64,000 nucleotides of DNA from Variovorax sp. (GTDB taxonomy: Bacteria; Pseudomonadota; Gammaproteobacteria; Burkholderiales; Burkholderiaceae_C). The notes beneath the pieces were generated by a model that was not told the origin of the DNA, did no database searches, and saw only the letters and a list, made by a program, of their open reading frames with translations. The stretch covers positions 39,502 to 103,501 of the forward strand of contig JANXTS010000039.1 of the NCBI GenBank assembly GCA_025352265.1. The letters are read 5' to 3'. Shown in pieces: positions 51,260 to 59,604 of the stretch. A program made the position numbers and the translations under genes. Every line of letters begins with the position of its first letter. The first letter of the stretch is position 1.

Positions 51260-51985
51260 TTACAGGCCGGCGTTCTTGCGGAGCTTCATCGACTTCATGC
51301 GGTGCATGCGCGCCGACGAAGACCGCGACTTGAGGCCGGCCTTGCGGATCGCGACCTTCTGCGCGCCGGAGAGGCGCACGTGGCCGGACACGCGCTTCAT
51401 GATCCGCATCTTCTTGCCCTTGCGGATCACGAGCTTCTTCTTGTAGACCGCATCGAAGATCGAGCGCACGCCGTCCATGACGGACTCGCTCGACTCGGCG
51501 TCGAACGCGAACGAATCAACATCGCTGTCGTCTTCGCCTTCTTCGCCGGCCAGCAGTTCCAGCACGCGATCGCCGGCTTCGTTGGTCGAGTCTTGCAGCA
51601 GCGCGATCACATCGTCTTCGCTCACGCCCTTGCCGATCAGGAAGTCGGCCATGGCATTCAGCGCGATCTCGACGACATCGGCTTCGTCGTCGGTCAGTTC
51701 GCCGTCCTTGTTCTCGTCGGCGATGCCGATTGCGAGGGACAGCAGGCGGTCGGCAGAGCCTTCGCCTTCGTCGTAGTCGGCCGGACCGCCAGCGGCCCAA
51801 CCCTTGACGGCTGCGGCTGCGGCTTGACGGATGTCGGCAGCAGCGTGCGCGCCGGCCGCATCGAGGGTCGCTTGCTTGTTGGCAGCGACCTTCGCCTCTG
51901 CGGCGTCGAGCACGGCTTGCGACGGACCCTTGTTGAAAGCGCCGAGCTTCATCAGCGCGGCAGCGGGGGACTTGCGCTCGAACAT
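51260..51985 (-). CDS. Phage protein with EF-hand-like calcium loop and basic tail
   Basis: Protein of 241 residues. Residues 1-75 are Ala-rich helix. Residues 90-101 read DENKDGELTDDE, a canonical 12-residue EF-hand loop (Asp1, Asn3, Asp5, Gly6, Leu8, Glu12) flanked by hydrophobic helices (DRLLSLAIGIA and ADVVEIALNAMADFL). An acidic stretch follows (AGEEGEDDSDVDSF), then a strongly basic C-terminus (KKKLVIRKGKKMRIMKRVSG). AGGAGAAC precedes the ATG. It lies directly downstream of the tail sheath gene, where many phages encode the tube or an assembly factor; a Ca2+-binding tail component is inferred. Confidence 0.65.
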   Translation of the reverse strand: MFERKSPAAALMKLGAFNKGPSQAVLDAAEAKVAANKQATLDAAGAHAAADIRQAAAAAVKGWAAGGPADYDEGEGSADRLLSLAIGIADENKDGELTDDEADVVEIALNAMADFLIGKGVSEDDVIALLQDSTNEAGDRVLELLAGEEGEDDSDVDSFAFDAESSESVMDGVRSIFDAVYKKKLVIRKGKKMRIMKRVSGHVRLSGAQKVAIRKAGLKSRSSSARMHRMKSMKLRKNAGL

Positions 51986-51998
51986 TGTCGTTCTCCTA

Positions 51999-53633
51999 TT
52001 ACTTGACAAGGGTTTGCTGCACGATCACTTGGCGGGCAACGCCGTCGTAGCTCGTGAAGTAGTCGATGTTCACCACGTCGGCCGGACGCATTTGGTTCGG
52101 CTGGATGGTGAAGGCGTAGGCTGCGCCATTCGGCAGGTTTTGGGCCGGCTTGAGCCAGTCCGAAGCCTGCGCGGCGGCGAGCAGCGTGTCCATGAACGCC
52201 GTCATGCGCTTGATGAATTCCTTCATCGGCAGTTGCAGCAGTTCCTTCGCGTACAGCGTCACGGCGTTGTCCAGATGCGCCGACATTTCCGCGACCGATT
52301 GCAGTTTCTTGTAAGACACGACGGTCTTCGCTGCGGTCAGGGAGTCGGTGAACACGTAGAGTCCGCCGCCGTTGTAAATCTCGAAGATGACCGGATTGAT
52401 CTGCATCCTTGCGCAGTCCGACAGTTCCTGCTCGGTCGGGCGGTAGATTTGGCGCACGCCCTTGCGGTTGATGCTCCATTGCTTGCCGGCAACCGGGTAG
52501 TTTTTCGGTGCGAAGCCGCGCGCGTTGATGCGCGCATTGCGAGCGCAGGACAGGCCCACGTGCAGGCCGGAGACGCCCCACGTCGCACGGCCGCCGTTCA
52601 TCGGGTCTTCGGCGTCGAGCGGAGCCCAGTGGAAGCGCACGTAGTGGCTGTCGATGTTGAGCGACTGCGCGAACAGCAGTGCGGAATCGACCGACAGCTT
52701 GCCGTCGATGTCGAGATCGAGGTGCATATTCGTCTCGATCGCCAGCGAGGCCAGCTTGCCGATGAACGACAGATTCTGCGTGCCGCCCGAGATCAGGTAG
52801 CCATACGGTTGCACGGTGTTGCGCATCGCCGAGATCGCACGATCGAAGTCGTCGGTCGTGTAGGTCGTGCCGCCCTCGGTGAAGCAGATCAACGTGCCCG
52901 AGGTCGCCCACTTCGGCTTGCCGGTGCTGTCGCGGCCGTAGGCGTCGCTCGTGACTGGCACGGTCGAGCCAGCAGCCACGGCGATCTCAACGGAATCGGT
53001 CAGCGATGCGGCCACGTCCGGCAGGTACTTGGAGTTGCCGAAGTCATCCTTGGCGGACGGGTCGAGCGAGCCCGCGAACTCGTGCAGGACGTTACCCTTC
53101 ACATCGAGGATGCGCAGGGTCACTTCTGCATTCGCCACAGCGGTGCCGACGACGGGCGTCGCGTCGGCGTGCAGCGCGAGCTTGATGCCGTCGTTGAAGC
53201 AGTCGTTGTGCATGACCGAGATCGAGAAGCCGGTCGTCGGCGCCGTCGGCGAGGTCGCGAAAAGCACGGTTTCGGCCGAGTTGGTCGGCGTGCCGCTGAA
53301 ATTGATGGTCGCGTAGCTCTTCACTGCGGCGGCCGGCACGAGGCGTTGCACGACAGCTTCGTAGGCGCCGTTTTCCAGCGCTTCATAGGCTTGCAGCTTC
53401 GCTTCGTTCAACGCGTTGACGCGGATGGCTTCGGCCGGGCCGGTCTTCACCATCAGGTTCGTGCGATTGACGCGGAAAGGCCGATCGATGCGGCCACGAG
53501 TGGTTCGCATGATCACGCCGAAAATTTGGTCGGAGTTGTCCAACACGGCGCCGTCGGTTTGATCCGCCAGCGGGTTGAGTTGGACGCCCGGTTGGAAACC
53601 CAGTTGCCGGACAAAGGAACGGAAGCCGCTCAT
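51999..53633 (-). CDS. Contractile tail sheath protein
   Basis: Protein of 544 residues matching the T4 gp18/Mu L-type sheath fold in its C-terminal half: RQIYRPTEQELSDCARMQIN, VIFEIYNGGGLYVFTDSLTA, then SVAEMSAHLDNAVTLYAKEL. The N-terminal FRSFVRQLGFQPGVQLNPLA and IFGVIMRTTRGRIDRPFRVN are typical of sheath openings. Subunits polymerise around the tail tube and contract to drive DNA injection. This is the strongest evidence for myovirus morphology. It heads a run of closely spaced leftward tail genes. Confidence 0.88.
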   Translation of the reverse strand: MSGFRSFVRQLGFQPGVQLNPLADQTDGAVLDNSDQIFGVIMRTTRGRIDRPFRVNRTNLMVKTGPAEAIRVNALNEAKLQAYEALENGAYEAVVQRLVPAAAVKSYATINFSGTPTNSAETVLFATSPTAPTTGFSISVMHNDCFNDGIKLALHADATPVVGTAVANAEVTLRILDVKGNVLHEFAGSLDPSAKDDFGNSKYLPDVAASLTDSVEIAVAAGSTVPVTSDAYGRDSTGKPKWATSGTLICFTEGGTTYTTDDFDRAISAMRNTVQPYGYLISGGTQNLSFIGKLASLAIETNMHLDLDIDGKLSVDSALLFAQSLNIDSHYVRFHWAPLDAEDPMNGGRATWGVSGLHVGLSCARNARINARGFAPKNYPVAGKQWSINRKGVRQIYRPTEQELSDCARMQINPVIFEIYNGGGLYVFTDSLTAAKTVVSYKKLQSVAEMSAHLDNAVTLYAKELLQLPMKEFIKRMTAFMDTLLAAAQASDWLKPAQNLPNGAAYAFTIQPNQMRPADVVNIDYFTSYDGVARQVIVQQTLVK

Positions 53634-53648
53634 TGGTTCACCCTGCTC

Positions 53649-54002
53649 TTATGCCGAATCGACTGCCAGCGCGCCGGGCGCGAGGTAGTTCGTTTCGACG
53701 ATGTTCAAAAGGCTGTCGCGGACTGCATCGGCGTGTTCTTCGTCGTGCAGCGTGACAGTTGCGGACCCGCCGCCGGGCAGGAATGCCCCGGTGATCGGTT
53801 CCGAGAATGCGAGGCTCGCGTGATTGCGGATCGTCACATTCAGAGGGAAGGTCGGGCCGGTGCCGGCCGCCGCCGCTTCGTCTTGCGACGTTGCAGCAGC
53901 GCCAGCAGCAGCCGCCGCAGCTTCCGCGCCCGGCGTGGCGCCGGCTGCGGGAGCTTTTTCGGATGCCGCCGAAGCGGCACCGGGAGCGGTGCGCTTCGTC
54001 AT
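53649..54002 (-). CDS. Phage protein with Ala/Pro-rich N-terminus
   Basis: Protein of 117 residues. About 45 N-terminal residues are low-complexity Ala/Gly/Pro/Glu (APGAASAASEKAPAAGATPG). A folded-looking part follows: FPLNVTIRNHASLAFSEPIT and GGGSATVTLHDEEHADAVRD. It starts 2 bp after the capsid-candidate stop and precedes the sheath. A capsid decoration or head-tail connector role is suggested by position only. Confidence 0.55.
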   Translation of the reverse strand: MTKRTAPGAASAASEKAPAAGATPGAEAAAAAAGAAATSQDEAAAAGTGPTFPLNVTIRNHASLAFSEPITGAFLPGGGSATVTLHDEEHADAVRDSLLNIVETNYLAPGALAVDSA

Positions 54003-54004
54003 GA

Positions 54005-55678
54005 TTAGCCCAGGCCGACCAGTTCGACTTCGGCGCAACCGAGAGCCGACGGCTCGTGCGGGTTGACGGCCGTGATGTCACGGGCGTACATCGCGGCGTT
54101 GCGCTTGAGGTCGCTCTGCATGTTCAGGTCGAGGAACGTCGGGGCGACGGCATCGCCGAGAACGATCGGGCAGCGGGCGACTTGCGAGCTACGGCCGACG
54201 CCGATCATCTTCGCGGTCTTCAGGTCGGTGGATTGCGTCACGATCTTCGGCGAGAAGTAAACCTCGTACTTGCCGAACAGCTTGCCCACGCGGAAGATGC
54301 CGGGGCGCGAGGTCACGCCGCTCGGAATGAACATGTCGGTGCCGAGGCTCAACATGACGTTCGCGAGGAACGAGCCGACGTAGTAATGGGTCACGCCGTG
54401 ATCCATCGTGTCTTCGCACATCTTCTGGTCGATCACGCCGAGCTTCGCTTGCAAGTCTTGCCAGATTTGCGCGCGGTTCATCTGCTGATTGCGGACGCCC
54501 CACTCGAAGTCGAATTGCTTGGCGTTGTTCTTGCCGAGGGCGGCGGCCATGCGCAGCGCTTGGTAGTGCCGCTCTTGCGCCATCTGCGTGCGGATTGCCA
54601 TCAGGGCCTCGCTCGAACCGTCCAGGCCCAGTTCGTTGCGCAACTGAGTGCTGGAGTCGATCGTGATCGAGGTCATGACGCGCCACGGGTTCGCGTACAG
54701 GTCGAAGGTGTCGGCACGGACCAGCACGGACGGGATCAGTGCGGGAGCGGCTTCGTAGTCCACGAACGCCTGCGCTTCGACGGCGGTGCCGGCCGGGAAG
54801 TCCGGGGTCACGGTGCCGAGCGAGATCGCGCCGGTCGTCGGGTTGACGGTGCCGGTGATCGCGGTATCGACGCCGCCGATCTTGATCGAGCCCGACAGGA
54901 CGGTCGTGGCGCCGGAGCTTTGCGACTGGCCGAAGTCGGTCGCGGCGATGCGGCCGTTGACGTACAGGATCGTGCGACCGCGCAGGACGGGCACGCCGGC
55001 ACCGGCAGCGTCGCAGTAGCCGGGGTCGCCGGCCAGATTGGTCTGCGTGAACTTGCCGGTGTACGGCACGGCGCCCGAGTGGTCGAACTTGACCATGCGG
55101 CTCGAAGAGGCGTAGATGCCGCCAGCCGAAACGCCGTCCATGATGCCGCCGACGCCGTAGTCGCCGTAGTTGGACCCGGCCACGTGCGACAGGATCGCGA
55201 GCTTGGCTTGGTTCGAGGCGATGTCCACGGGCAGGTAGCTCGCGAACGGGATGGCTTCGGCGATGGCCGACAGGATGGCGACGACGGCGCGATTCGGTTG
55301 CAGCGAGGCCGATTCCGAGTGGCTCGAAGATGCCGAGTTGGCAACCGCGTCCAGCTTCATCTTGCCGTCCGGTCCCCACAGGTCATAGGCGGCGACGCCT
55401 TGTTGCAGCGCGGCTTCCACCACGTCGGCGGTCGGCGCGGTGCCGTGCTCGGCGGTGAAATGGGCGACGCCGGCTTGCACGGCATCCAGCACGCGCTTCT
55501 CGTCGCGCTCGCTGACCTTGCCGAGCACTTCTTTCAGCGCTTCGGGGGCTTGGATGCTCGCGTCATTGCGGATTCCGTCCAGCACGGCTTCGGTGTTTCC
55601 ACCTTGGGCCGCGACGGCATCCAGAAAGCCCGCAACTTCGTTCGTGCGAGCGGTGCTGTACTTCACAACTTTGGTCAA
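54005..55678 (-). CDS. Putative phage major capsid protein
   Basis: Protein of 557 residues. The start is a TTG (TKVVKYSTARTNEVAG) with a perfect AAGGAG 6 nt upstream. Residues 1-105 look like a helical scaffold or delta domain. The rest is a mixed alpha/beta body with MTSITIDSSTQLRNELGLDG, MRTQMAQERHYQALRMAAAL-like helices and QQMNRAQIWQDLQAKLGVID. Size, single-copy position before the sheath and a promoter motif of its own fit the major capsid protein of large-genome myoviruses, but I cannot prove an HK97 fold by eye. A strong ribosome site suggests high expression. Confidence 0.55.
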   Translation of the reverse strand: MTKVVKYSTARTNEVAGFLDAVAAQGGNTEAVLDGIRNDASIQAPEALKEVLGKVSERDEKRVLDAVQAGVAHFTAEHGTAPTADVVEAALQQGVAAYDLWGPDGKMKLDAVANSASSSHSESASLQPNRAVVAILSAIAEAIPFASYLPVDIASNQAKLAILSHVAGSNYGDYGVGGIMDGVSAGGIYASSSRMVKFDHSGAVPYTGKFTQTNLAGDPGYCDAAGAGVPVLRGRTILYVNGRIAATDFGQSQSSGATTVLSGSIKIGGVDTAITGTVNPTTGAISLGTVTPDFPAGTAVEAQAFVDYEAAPALIPSVLVRADTFDLYANPWRVMTSITIDSSTQLRNELGLDGSSEALMAIRTQMAQERHYQALRMAAALGKNNAKQFDFEWGVRNQQMNRAQIWQDLQAKLGVIDQKMCEDTMDHGVTHYYVGSFLANVMLSLGTDMFIPSGVTSRPGIFRVGKLFGKYEVYFSPKIVTQSTDLKTAKMIGVGRSSQVARCPIVLGDAVAPTFLDLNMQSDLKRNAAMYARDITAVNPHEPSALGCAEVELVGLG

Positions 55679-55763
55679 GATCAACTCCTTAAAAGACCAT
55701 TGGCAGCACGACGAATGCCGGCTTCGGAGTGAATGATTTGCGGTGCGCGCTCTTTGCTAGACC

Positions 55764-55777
55764 CCGTTTTTCCGAAA
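55764..55777 (-). promoter_or_regulatory. Phage motif copy B, upstream of capsid candidate
   Basis: Plus-strand CCGTTTTTCCGAAA, identical to copy A, directly preceded by GACC. It lies 86 bp before the TTG start and just past a terminator, as expected for the start of a new leftward transcript. Confidence 0.6.
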
Positions 55778-55781
55778 TGAG

Positions 55782-55804
55782 AAAGCCCGCATTGCGCGGG
55801 CTTT
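55782..55804 (-). terminator. Terminator between baseplate unit and capsid unit
   Basis: A 9-bp stem AAAGCCCGC with a 5-nt loop. On the minus strand the hairpin is followed by a weak T-rich TTTCTCATTT; on the plus strand by TTTTT. It lies 21 bp after the stop of the 55825-56307 gene and probably ends the leftward baseplate unit. Confidence 0.7.
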
Positions 55805-55824
55805 TTGAAGGGCGTTGGGCGGGC

Positions 55825-56307
55825 CTATTCGGCTTGTGCGGTCAGTTCCGCAAGCTCTTCTTCCTTGCTTGCGATCGCCTCCCTCAAGCCGTCGCGCTTG
55901 GCGATCTTCTGGTCGATCAGCGAGGTCTTCGACACGCGCAGCGACGGCGGCAGCGGAACCTTGACCTTGGCGAGCGCCCGCTGGAACGCGGCGCGGCGCT
56001 TGTCGAGCAGTGTCGCGATCTCGACGACCGTTGCAGCGTGGTCGTCTTGCTGGCGCAGCGGCACGACCTTGCCATTGATGCGAACCTCGAACACGTCGCC
56101 GGTTTCTTTCACGCCCATCGTGACGGTCTGCCCGTCGGCGAAGGTCAGTTCGACATTGCGGTAAGCGACGCCGAGGCGCTTCGTCAAGGTCTTGGCGACA
56201 TCGTGCGAGACGACTTGCGTACCCGCGCGATCGAATCGCTTGGTGATCTCGCGGATCGACTTGTCGTTGGCGCCCATCGCGCCGAAGTTGAAAAGCAGTG
56301 TCTTCAT
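55825..56307 (-). CDS. Phage protein of unknown function with helical C-terminus
   Basis: Protein of 160 residues. N-terminal alpha/beta part (MKTLLFNFGAMGANDKSIRE; VELTFADGQTVTMGVKETGD) and C-terminal coiled-coil-like helix (IAKRDGLREAIASKEEELAE). AGGAG precedes the ATG. It is the last gene of the baseplate unit before the terminator. No family is recognised. Confidence 0.6.
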   Translation of the reverse strand: MKTLLFNFGAMGANDKSIREITKRFDRAGTQVVSHDVAKTLTKRLGVAYRNVELTFADGQTVTMGVKETGDVFEVRINGKVVPLRQQDDHAATVVEIATLLDKRRAAFQRALAKVKVPLPPSLRVSKTSLIDQKIAKRDGLREAIASKEEELAELTAQAE

Positions 56308-56324
56308 GAATTACTCCTAAGTGG

Positions 56325-56990
56325 TCAGGTCGGTGGGTCGGTTTCGTTGCCGGCGCCGTTCCCCTTGTGGTGGTGGGTCTTGCCGATGTCCTTGCCGTCA
56401 TGCGTGACGGTGCCGCCGACGAACTTGACGGGGCCTTTGATGGTCGCGCCCTCGCCGCCCGGCCCGGCCCCAGTGGTCAGCGCGCCGCTGATTTGCGTCT
56501 GCGCTATGAGTTGATGCGTCGAAGCGCCGTGCTTTGACGTGGCGGCGGTGCTTTCCATCGCGCCGCCTACGTCGGTCTTGTGCGATCCGCCGACGTGCGT
56601 CTCCATGTCGGCCGCCACGTTGAGGATCAGCCGCTTCGCATTGAGCACCATGTCGCCGTCGGCCGTCATTTCGATGTTCGCGTGCCGCCAGCGGCGCCAG
56701 TCCACCGGGTTGCCTTCGCGCTTCGTGCGGAAGCCCATGATGATCGGGAAGCGCGGATCGCCCGCCTCGAACATCAGCCACACGGGGTCGTTCGGCAGGA
56801 TGCGGATTTCGGTATGGCTCTTCTCGTCGGCATGGTCGGCTCGATCGCCGAGCGGCGTCGCGAAGACTGCCACCGGCAGCGCGGTCGAGCCATCGGTGAT
56901 GCCGGGGATGCGCACGCGGCATGTGCGCGCCTGCGGGTCGTAGGAATCCACTTCGCCGGGCAGCAGGCCGGGAATAGAAAAGTCGCTCAC
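56325..56990 (-). CDS. Phage baseplate assembly protein V / spike (gp5/gpV OB-fold type)
   Basis: Protein of 221 residues. The N-terminal OB-fold part reads IPGLLPGEVDSYDPQARTCR, VRIPGITDG and EIRILPNDPVWLMFEAGDPRFPIIMGF, the usual opening of gpV/gp45-like spike proteins. Residues 120-200 form a beta-helix-like repeat stretch (MTADGDMVLNAKRLILNVAADMETHVGGSHKTDVGG). The C-terminal His-rich tip (GKTHHHKGNG) may bind iron, as in P2 gpV. It starts with GTG overlapping the previous stop (GTGA). The trimeric spike would pierce the outer membrane. Confidence 0.85.
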   Translation of the reverse strand: MSDFSIPGLLPGEVDSYDPQARTCRVRIPGITDGSTALPVAVFATPLGDRADHADEKSHTEIRILPNDPVWLMFEAGDPRFPIIMGFRTKREGNPVDWRRWRHANIEMTADGDMVLNAKRLILNVAADMETHVGGSHKTDVGGAMESTAATSKHGASTHQLIAQTQISGALTTGAGPGGEGATIKGPVKFVGGTVTHDGKDIGKTHHHKGNGAGNETDPPT

Positions 56991-57883
56991 TTGACAACCT
57001 CCCCGAGCCAAAGCGTCGTCGTCTGATCGCCCTTGTCGCCCTCGTCGGCCGCCGTCGAGTAGACGTGCGCGGCCGTGATGATGATGTGCGGCTTGCCTTC
57101 GATGTCCACACGCGCGCCTGCATTCCATGCGGGTTGCAGCGACTGCACGACCTTGCGACGCTGGATCAGCGCCGTGCTCATGTTGTTCATGATCCGTTGA
57201 TCAGCGCGCGGCCGGTAGACCATCCCGCGCGCCGTCTCGCGCTTCGTGCTGGCGTGCGTGTTGTCCGGGCTCGTCGTGAACACGAAGGGCACGGCATGCT
57301 TTTCGAGGAAGCCGGCCGAAAGCTCTTCGGATCGGTCTTTCGGGAAGCTGACGGTCGCCGGCTGCGACATCAGGTCGTCGAGCCGGCGGAAGCGAATGCG
57401 GCCGTCTGCATAGAACACGGTCGCGGCCTCTTCCTGCAACACGCGTGCGATCTCGGGCGTCGGCAGCATGCCCACGTAAGCGGCGAACACCGGGACGGCA
57501 AAGTCCGACTCGATGACAGCCGTCGAGCCGATCGAGCGATAGATTTCGGTGAAGGTCGAGCCCTCGCGGATGATCGAGCGTTGCAGCCGGCGGCCGAGGG
57601 CCTCACACGTGCCGAGGATGCCAAACGCGTTGATCTCTGCGACTTCTCGCCCGCCCTGCTCGGAGCCTGAGCCCTTGTCGCCCGTGGTCTTGAGGATCAG
57701 GAACGGGATCGAGGCGCCGCCTACCGTCACGGTCTGACCCTGCGCAAGCGCCGCGATCGTCTCCGTCGAGCGCTTGGCCGTGATCTCGACCGTGGCCGGG
57801 ATCGGCGTCAGGTCGGTGCGCAGTGCAACACGGCTGATCAAGTCGCCGCGCAGCGGGCGGCCATCGGCGCCGACGACTTGCAT
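56987..57883 (-). CDS. Phage baseplate hub/tail protein (putative)
   Basis: Protein of 298 residues beginning MQVVGADGRPLRGDLISRVALRTDLTPIP. It contains an oligonucleotide-fold-like N-terminal half (AKRSTETIAALAQGQTVTVG) and a C-terminal GARVDIEGKPHIIITAAHVY segment, a layout seen in hub proteins upstream of gpV spikes (gpD/gp27-like). Assignment rests on position and general layout. It is followed by gpV with a 4-bp overlap and follows the 156-residue gene by one base. Confidence 0.6.
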   Translation of the reverse strand: MQVVGADGRPLRGDLISRVALRTDLTPIPATVEITAKRSTETIAALAQGQTVTVGGASIPFLILKTTGDKGSGSEQGGREVAEINAFGILGTCEALGRRLQRSIIREGSTFTEIYRSIGSTAVIESDFAVPVFAAYVGMLPTPEIARVLQEEAATVFYADGRIRFRRLDDLMSQPATVSFPKDRSEELSAGFLEKHAVPFVFTTSPDNTHASTKRETARGMVYRPRADQRIMNNMSTALIQRRKVVQSLQPAWNAGARVDIEGKPHIIITAAHVYSTAADEGDKGDQTTTLWLGEVVK

Positions 57884-57884
57884 G

Positions 57885-58355
57885 TCAAACCTCGATCACG
57901 ACGTGCCGGAAGCACTTCGTTGGGATCGTTTCGTTTTCCATGCGCTCGATCTCCTGCGCCACTTCCGACACGCTACGACCGAACACGTCCACGCCGAGCC
58001 CGCGCGAGGCTTCGAGCCGGGTCGCGTTGTCGCGCTCAACGTAGAGCAGGAACAGTGGCTTGATGATCGCCCACTCGCCCATGCTGATCTCGGTGTCGCC
58101 CGTCAGGAAGCCGAGATTCTTCGCCGGCAGCGCCGGAACGATCTCGGGCTCGGGGTCAAGCGGCTCCGGCAGCGACTGTCCGGGGATCGGCGAACCTTGC
58201 AGCACGTCGTTCATGGACAGGCTCATGATCGTGCCGTAGGCACAGTAGTAGCGCCCGGCGCTGACCGCGCAGGCCAGCGTCTCGGTTTCGTCGAGAAGCA
58301 GGCCAGCCGATACGCGCTCGGCGTAGAACTCGCCGGCAAGCTCTTCGAGCGTCAT
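57885..58355 (-). CDS. Phage tail-region protein of unknown function
   Basis: Soluble protein of 156 residues with a proline-rich linker (PIPGQSLPEPLDPEPEIVPA) between two helical parts. The C-terminal half includes EWAIIKPLFLLYVERDNATR and ends FRHVVIEV. No motif is recognised. It lies 2 bp after the tube-like gene and before the hub candidate. A connector or tail terminator is possible. Confidence 0.55.
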   Translation of the reverse strand: MTLEELAGEFYAERVSAGLLLDETETLACAVSAGRYYCAYGTIMSLSMNDVLQGSPIPGQSLPEPLDPEPEIVPALPAKNLGFLTGDTEISMGEWAIIKPLFLLYVERDNATRLEASRGLGVDVFGRSVSEVAQEIERMENETIPTKCFRHVVIEV

Positions 58356-58357
58356 GC

Positions 58358-58855
58358 TTATTGCAGGCCGTTGTTACCCGGCAGTTTCTTGCCGAAGAAA
58401 TGGAAGAACAGCGTGCCGTTGATCAGGGTCAGTTGCGTGCGGTTCTCCCAGTCGCGATCGACGGCATCGGGCTGGAAGAAACAGTCCACGAGCTTGTAGG
58501 CGCGCGAGTAGTTGTCCGGCGTGCCTTCGTACACGGTCGCTTGGAAGATGCCGCCCTGCGACACGATGTCTTCCATGAAGCGCATGACGCGGCCGGCGAC
58601 GGTTTCGGTGAAGGTGATCGGGCCTTGCTGCGCGGTGTTCAACTGCGCCGGCATCCATGCCTTGCCGCCGAGCGGCGTCGCCTTTTCGATTTCGCTGGAC
58701 GGGCCGAGGACCGGCCACGGGAATTGCTTCGTGAGAAGCATCATGTCGGCGTGGCCTTCGATCTCGAAGGTTGCGTCGGACGAGATCGACTTGCTACCTT
58801 GCGCCTTCGTGGCGTTGTAGAAGCCGTTCAAGACTTGAACTGCGGATACGGTCAT
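58358..58855 (-). CDS. Putative phage tail tube protein
   Basis: Protein of 165 residues with a beta-rich pattern like gp19-type tubes: ATFEIEGHADMMLLTKQFPW, PITFTETVAGRVMRFMEDIV, IFQATVYEGTPDNYSRAYKL and WENRTQLTLINGTLFFHFFG. Size is right for a tube monomer (about 150-170). It is the first leftward gene after the divergent promoter region and has phage motif copy A upstream. It is far from the sheath gene, which is unusual, so a baseplate protein remains possible. Confidence 0.55.
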   Translation of the reverse strand: MTVSAVQVLNGFYNATKAQGSKSISSDATFEIEGHADMMLLTKQFPWPVLGPSSEIEKATPLGGKAWMPAQLNTAQQGPITFTETVAGRVMRFMEDIVSQGGIFQATVYEGTPDNYSRAYKLVDCFFQPDAVDRDWENRTQLTLINGTLFFHFFGKKLPGNNGLQ

Positions 58856-58925
58856 TGGATGGCCCTTTGCGTGGACGGTGAAGCGGATTCGAGAAGTCTC
58901 AAACCCCGGCCACGCGCGACCCCGG

Positions 58926-58939
58926 CCGTTTTTCCGAAA
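58926..58939 (-). promoter_or_regulatory. Phage motif copy A, upstream of tube/baseplate unit
   Basis: Plus-strand CCGTTTTTCCGAAA, identical to copy B and likewise preceded by GACCCCG. It lies 71 bp before the start at 58855 and only 4 bp from the -35 hexamer of the divergent rightward promoter. Confidence 0.6.
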
Positions 58940-58943
58940 CCGC

Positions 58944-58973
58944 TTGACTTGCTTAATTGGATATGGCTACAAT
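58944..58973 (+). promoter_or_regulatory. Sigma70-type promoter for the rightward block
   Basis: TTGACT (-35) and TACAAT (-10) separated by 18 bp. The first rightward gene starts at 59002 with GGAG upstream, so the leader would be about 20 nt. Confidence 0.75.
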
Positions 58974-59001
58974 TGCAGCAACAGTTCAACGGAGCCCCGA
59001 A

Positions 59002-59604
59002 ATGCAAGCCACCGCCGACCAATCCGCCGCCAACCGCATGGAAGCGTGGCTCGTCGCCTACCCGGACGTGAGCGGGTGGCTCTTCGACAACTGCGAGTCG
59101 AACGACTTCGCCGCCTCGCTGGCGATCTCGCTCCAGAAGTACGGCTCCCTGACGGACAACCAAGTCAGCGCCGTCCGCCGCAAGCTCGTGCCGGGCGTCG
59201 CCGCCGTCGCGATCAGCGTCCACGAGATCGAAATGAAGTTCGCCGTTGCACGCGGCAATCTCGTGAAGCAACCGCGCATCCGGCTCGACACCTTCAAGTT
59301 CACGGCCGTGATCAAGGGCGCGAATGCCGGCGGCATCTACGTGACGGACACGACCGAGAAGGACGACGATGGCAAGGCCAAGTACCTCGGCAAAGTGCTC
59401 GGCGGGAAATTTCTGCCGACCCGCGAGTGCTCGGACGATCAAAAATCACGCATCCTCGCCGCCGCCGCCGACCCGACGGCCGCCGCGATCGCCTACGGTC
59501 AGCGCACCGGCAACTGCTCTATCTGCGGCCTCGAACTGACGGCCGAGGAATCCATTCAACGCATCATCGGGCCTATCTGTGCAAGTCGCTGGGGCATGCT
59601 GTGA
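59002..59604 (+). CDS. Phage protein with C-terminal zinc-ribbon-like motif
   Basis: Protein of 200 residues, first gene of the rightward block. The C-terminus reads TGNCSICGLELTAEESIQRI then GPICASRWGML, a four-residue-spaced Cys pair plus a third Cys, resembling the short metal-binding tail found in many phage helper proteins. The N-terminal part is helical (SANRMEAWLVAYPDVSGWLF) with EIEMKFAVARGNLVKQPRIR after it. GGAG lies 8 nt before the ATG. Function unknown. Confidence 0.65.
   Translation: MQATADQSAANRMEAWLVAYPDVSGWLFDNCESNDFAASLAISLQKYGSLTDNQVSAVRRKLVPGVAAVAISVHEIEMKFAVARGNLVKQPRIRLDTFKFTAVIKGANAGGIYVTDTTEKDDDGKAKYLGKVLGGKFLPTRECSDDQKSRILAAAADPTAAAIAYGQRTGNCSICGLELTAEESIQRIIGPICASRWGML

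Noticed and set aside
51831..54008. 725-codon plus-strand frame opposite the tail sheath
   Set aside because: Antisense shadow over three coupled phage genes; composition typical of reverse-frame reading.
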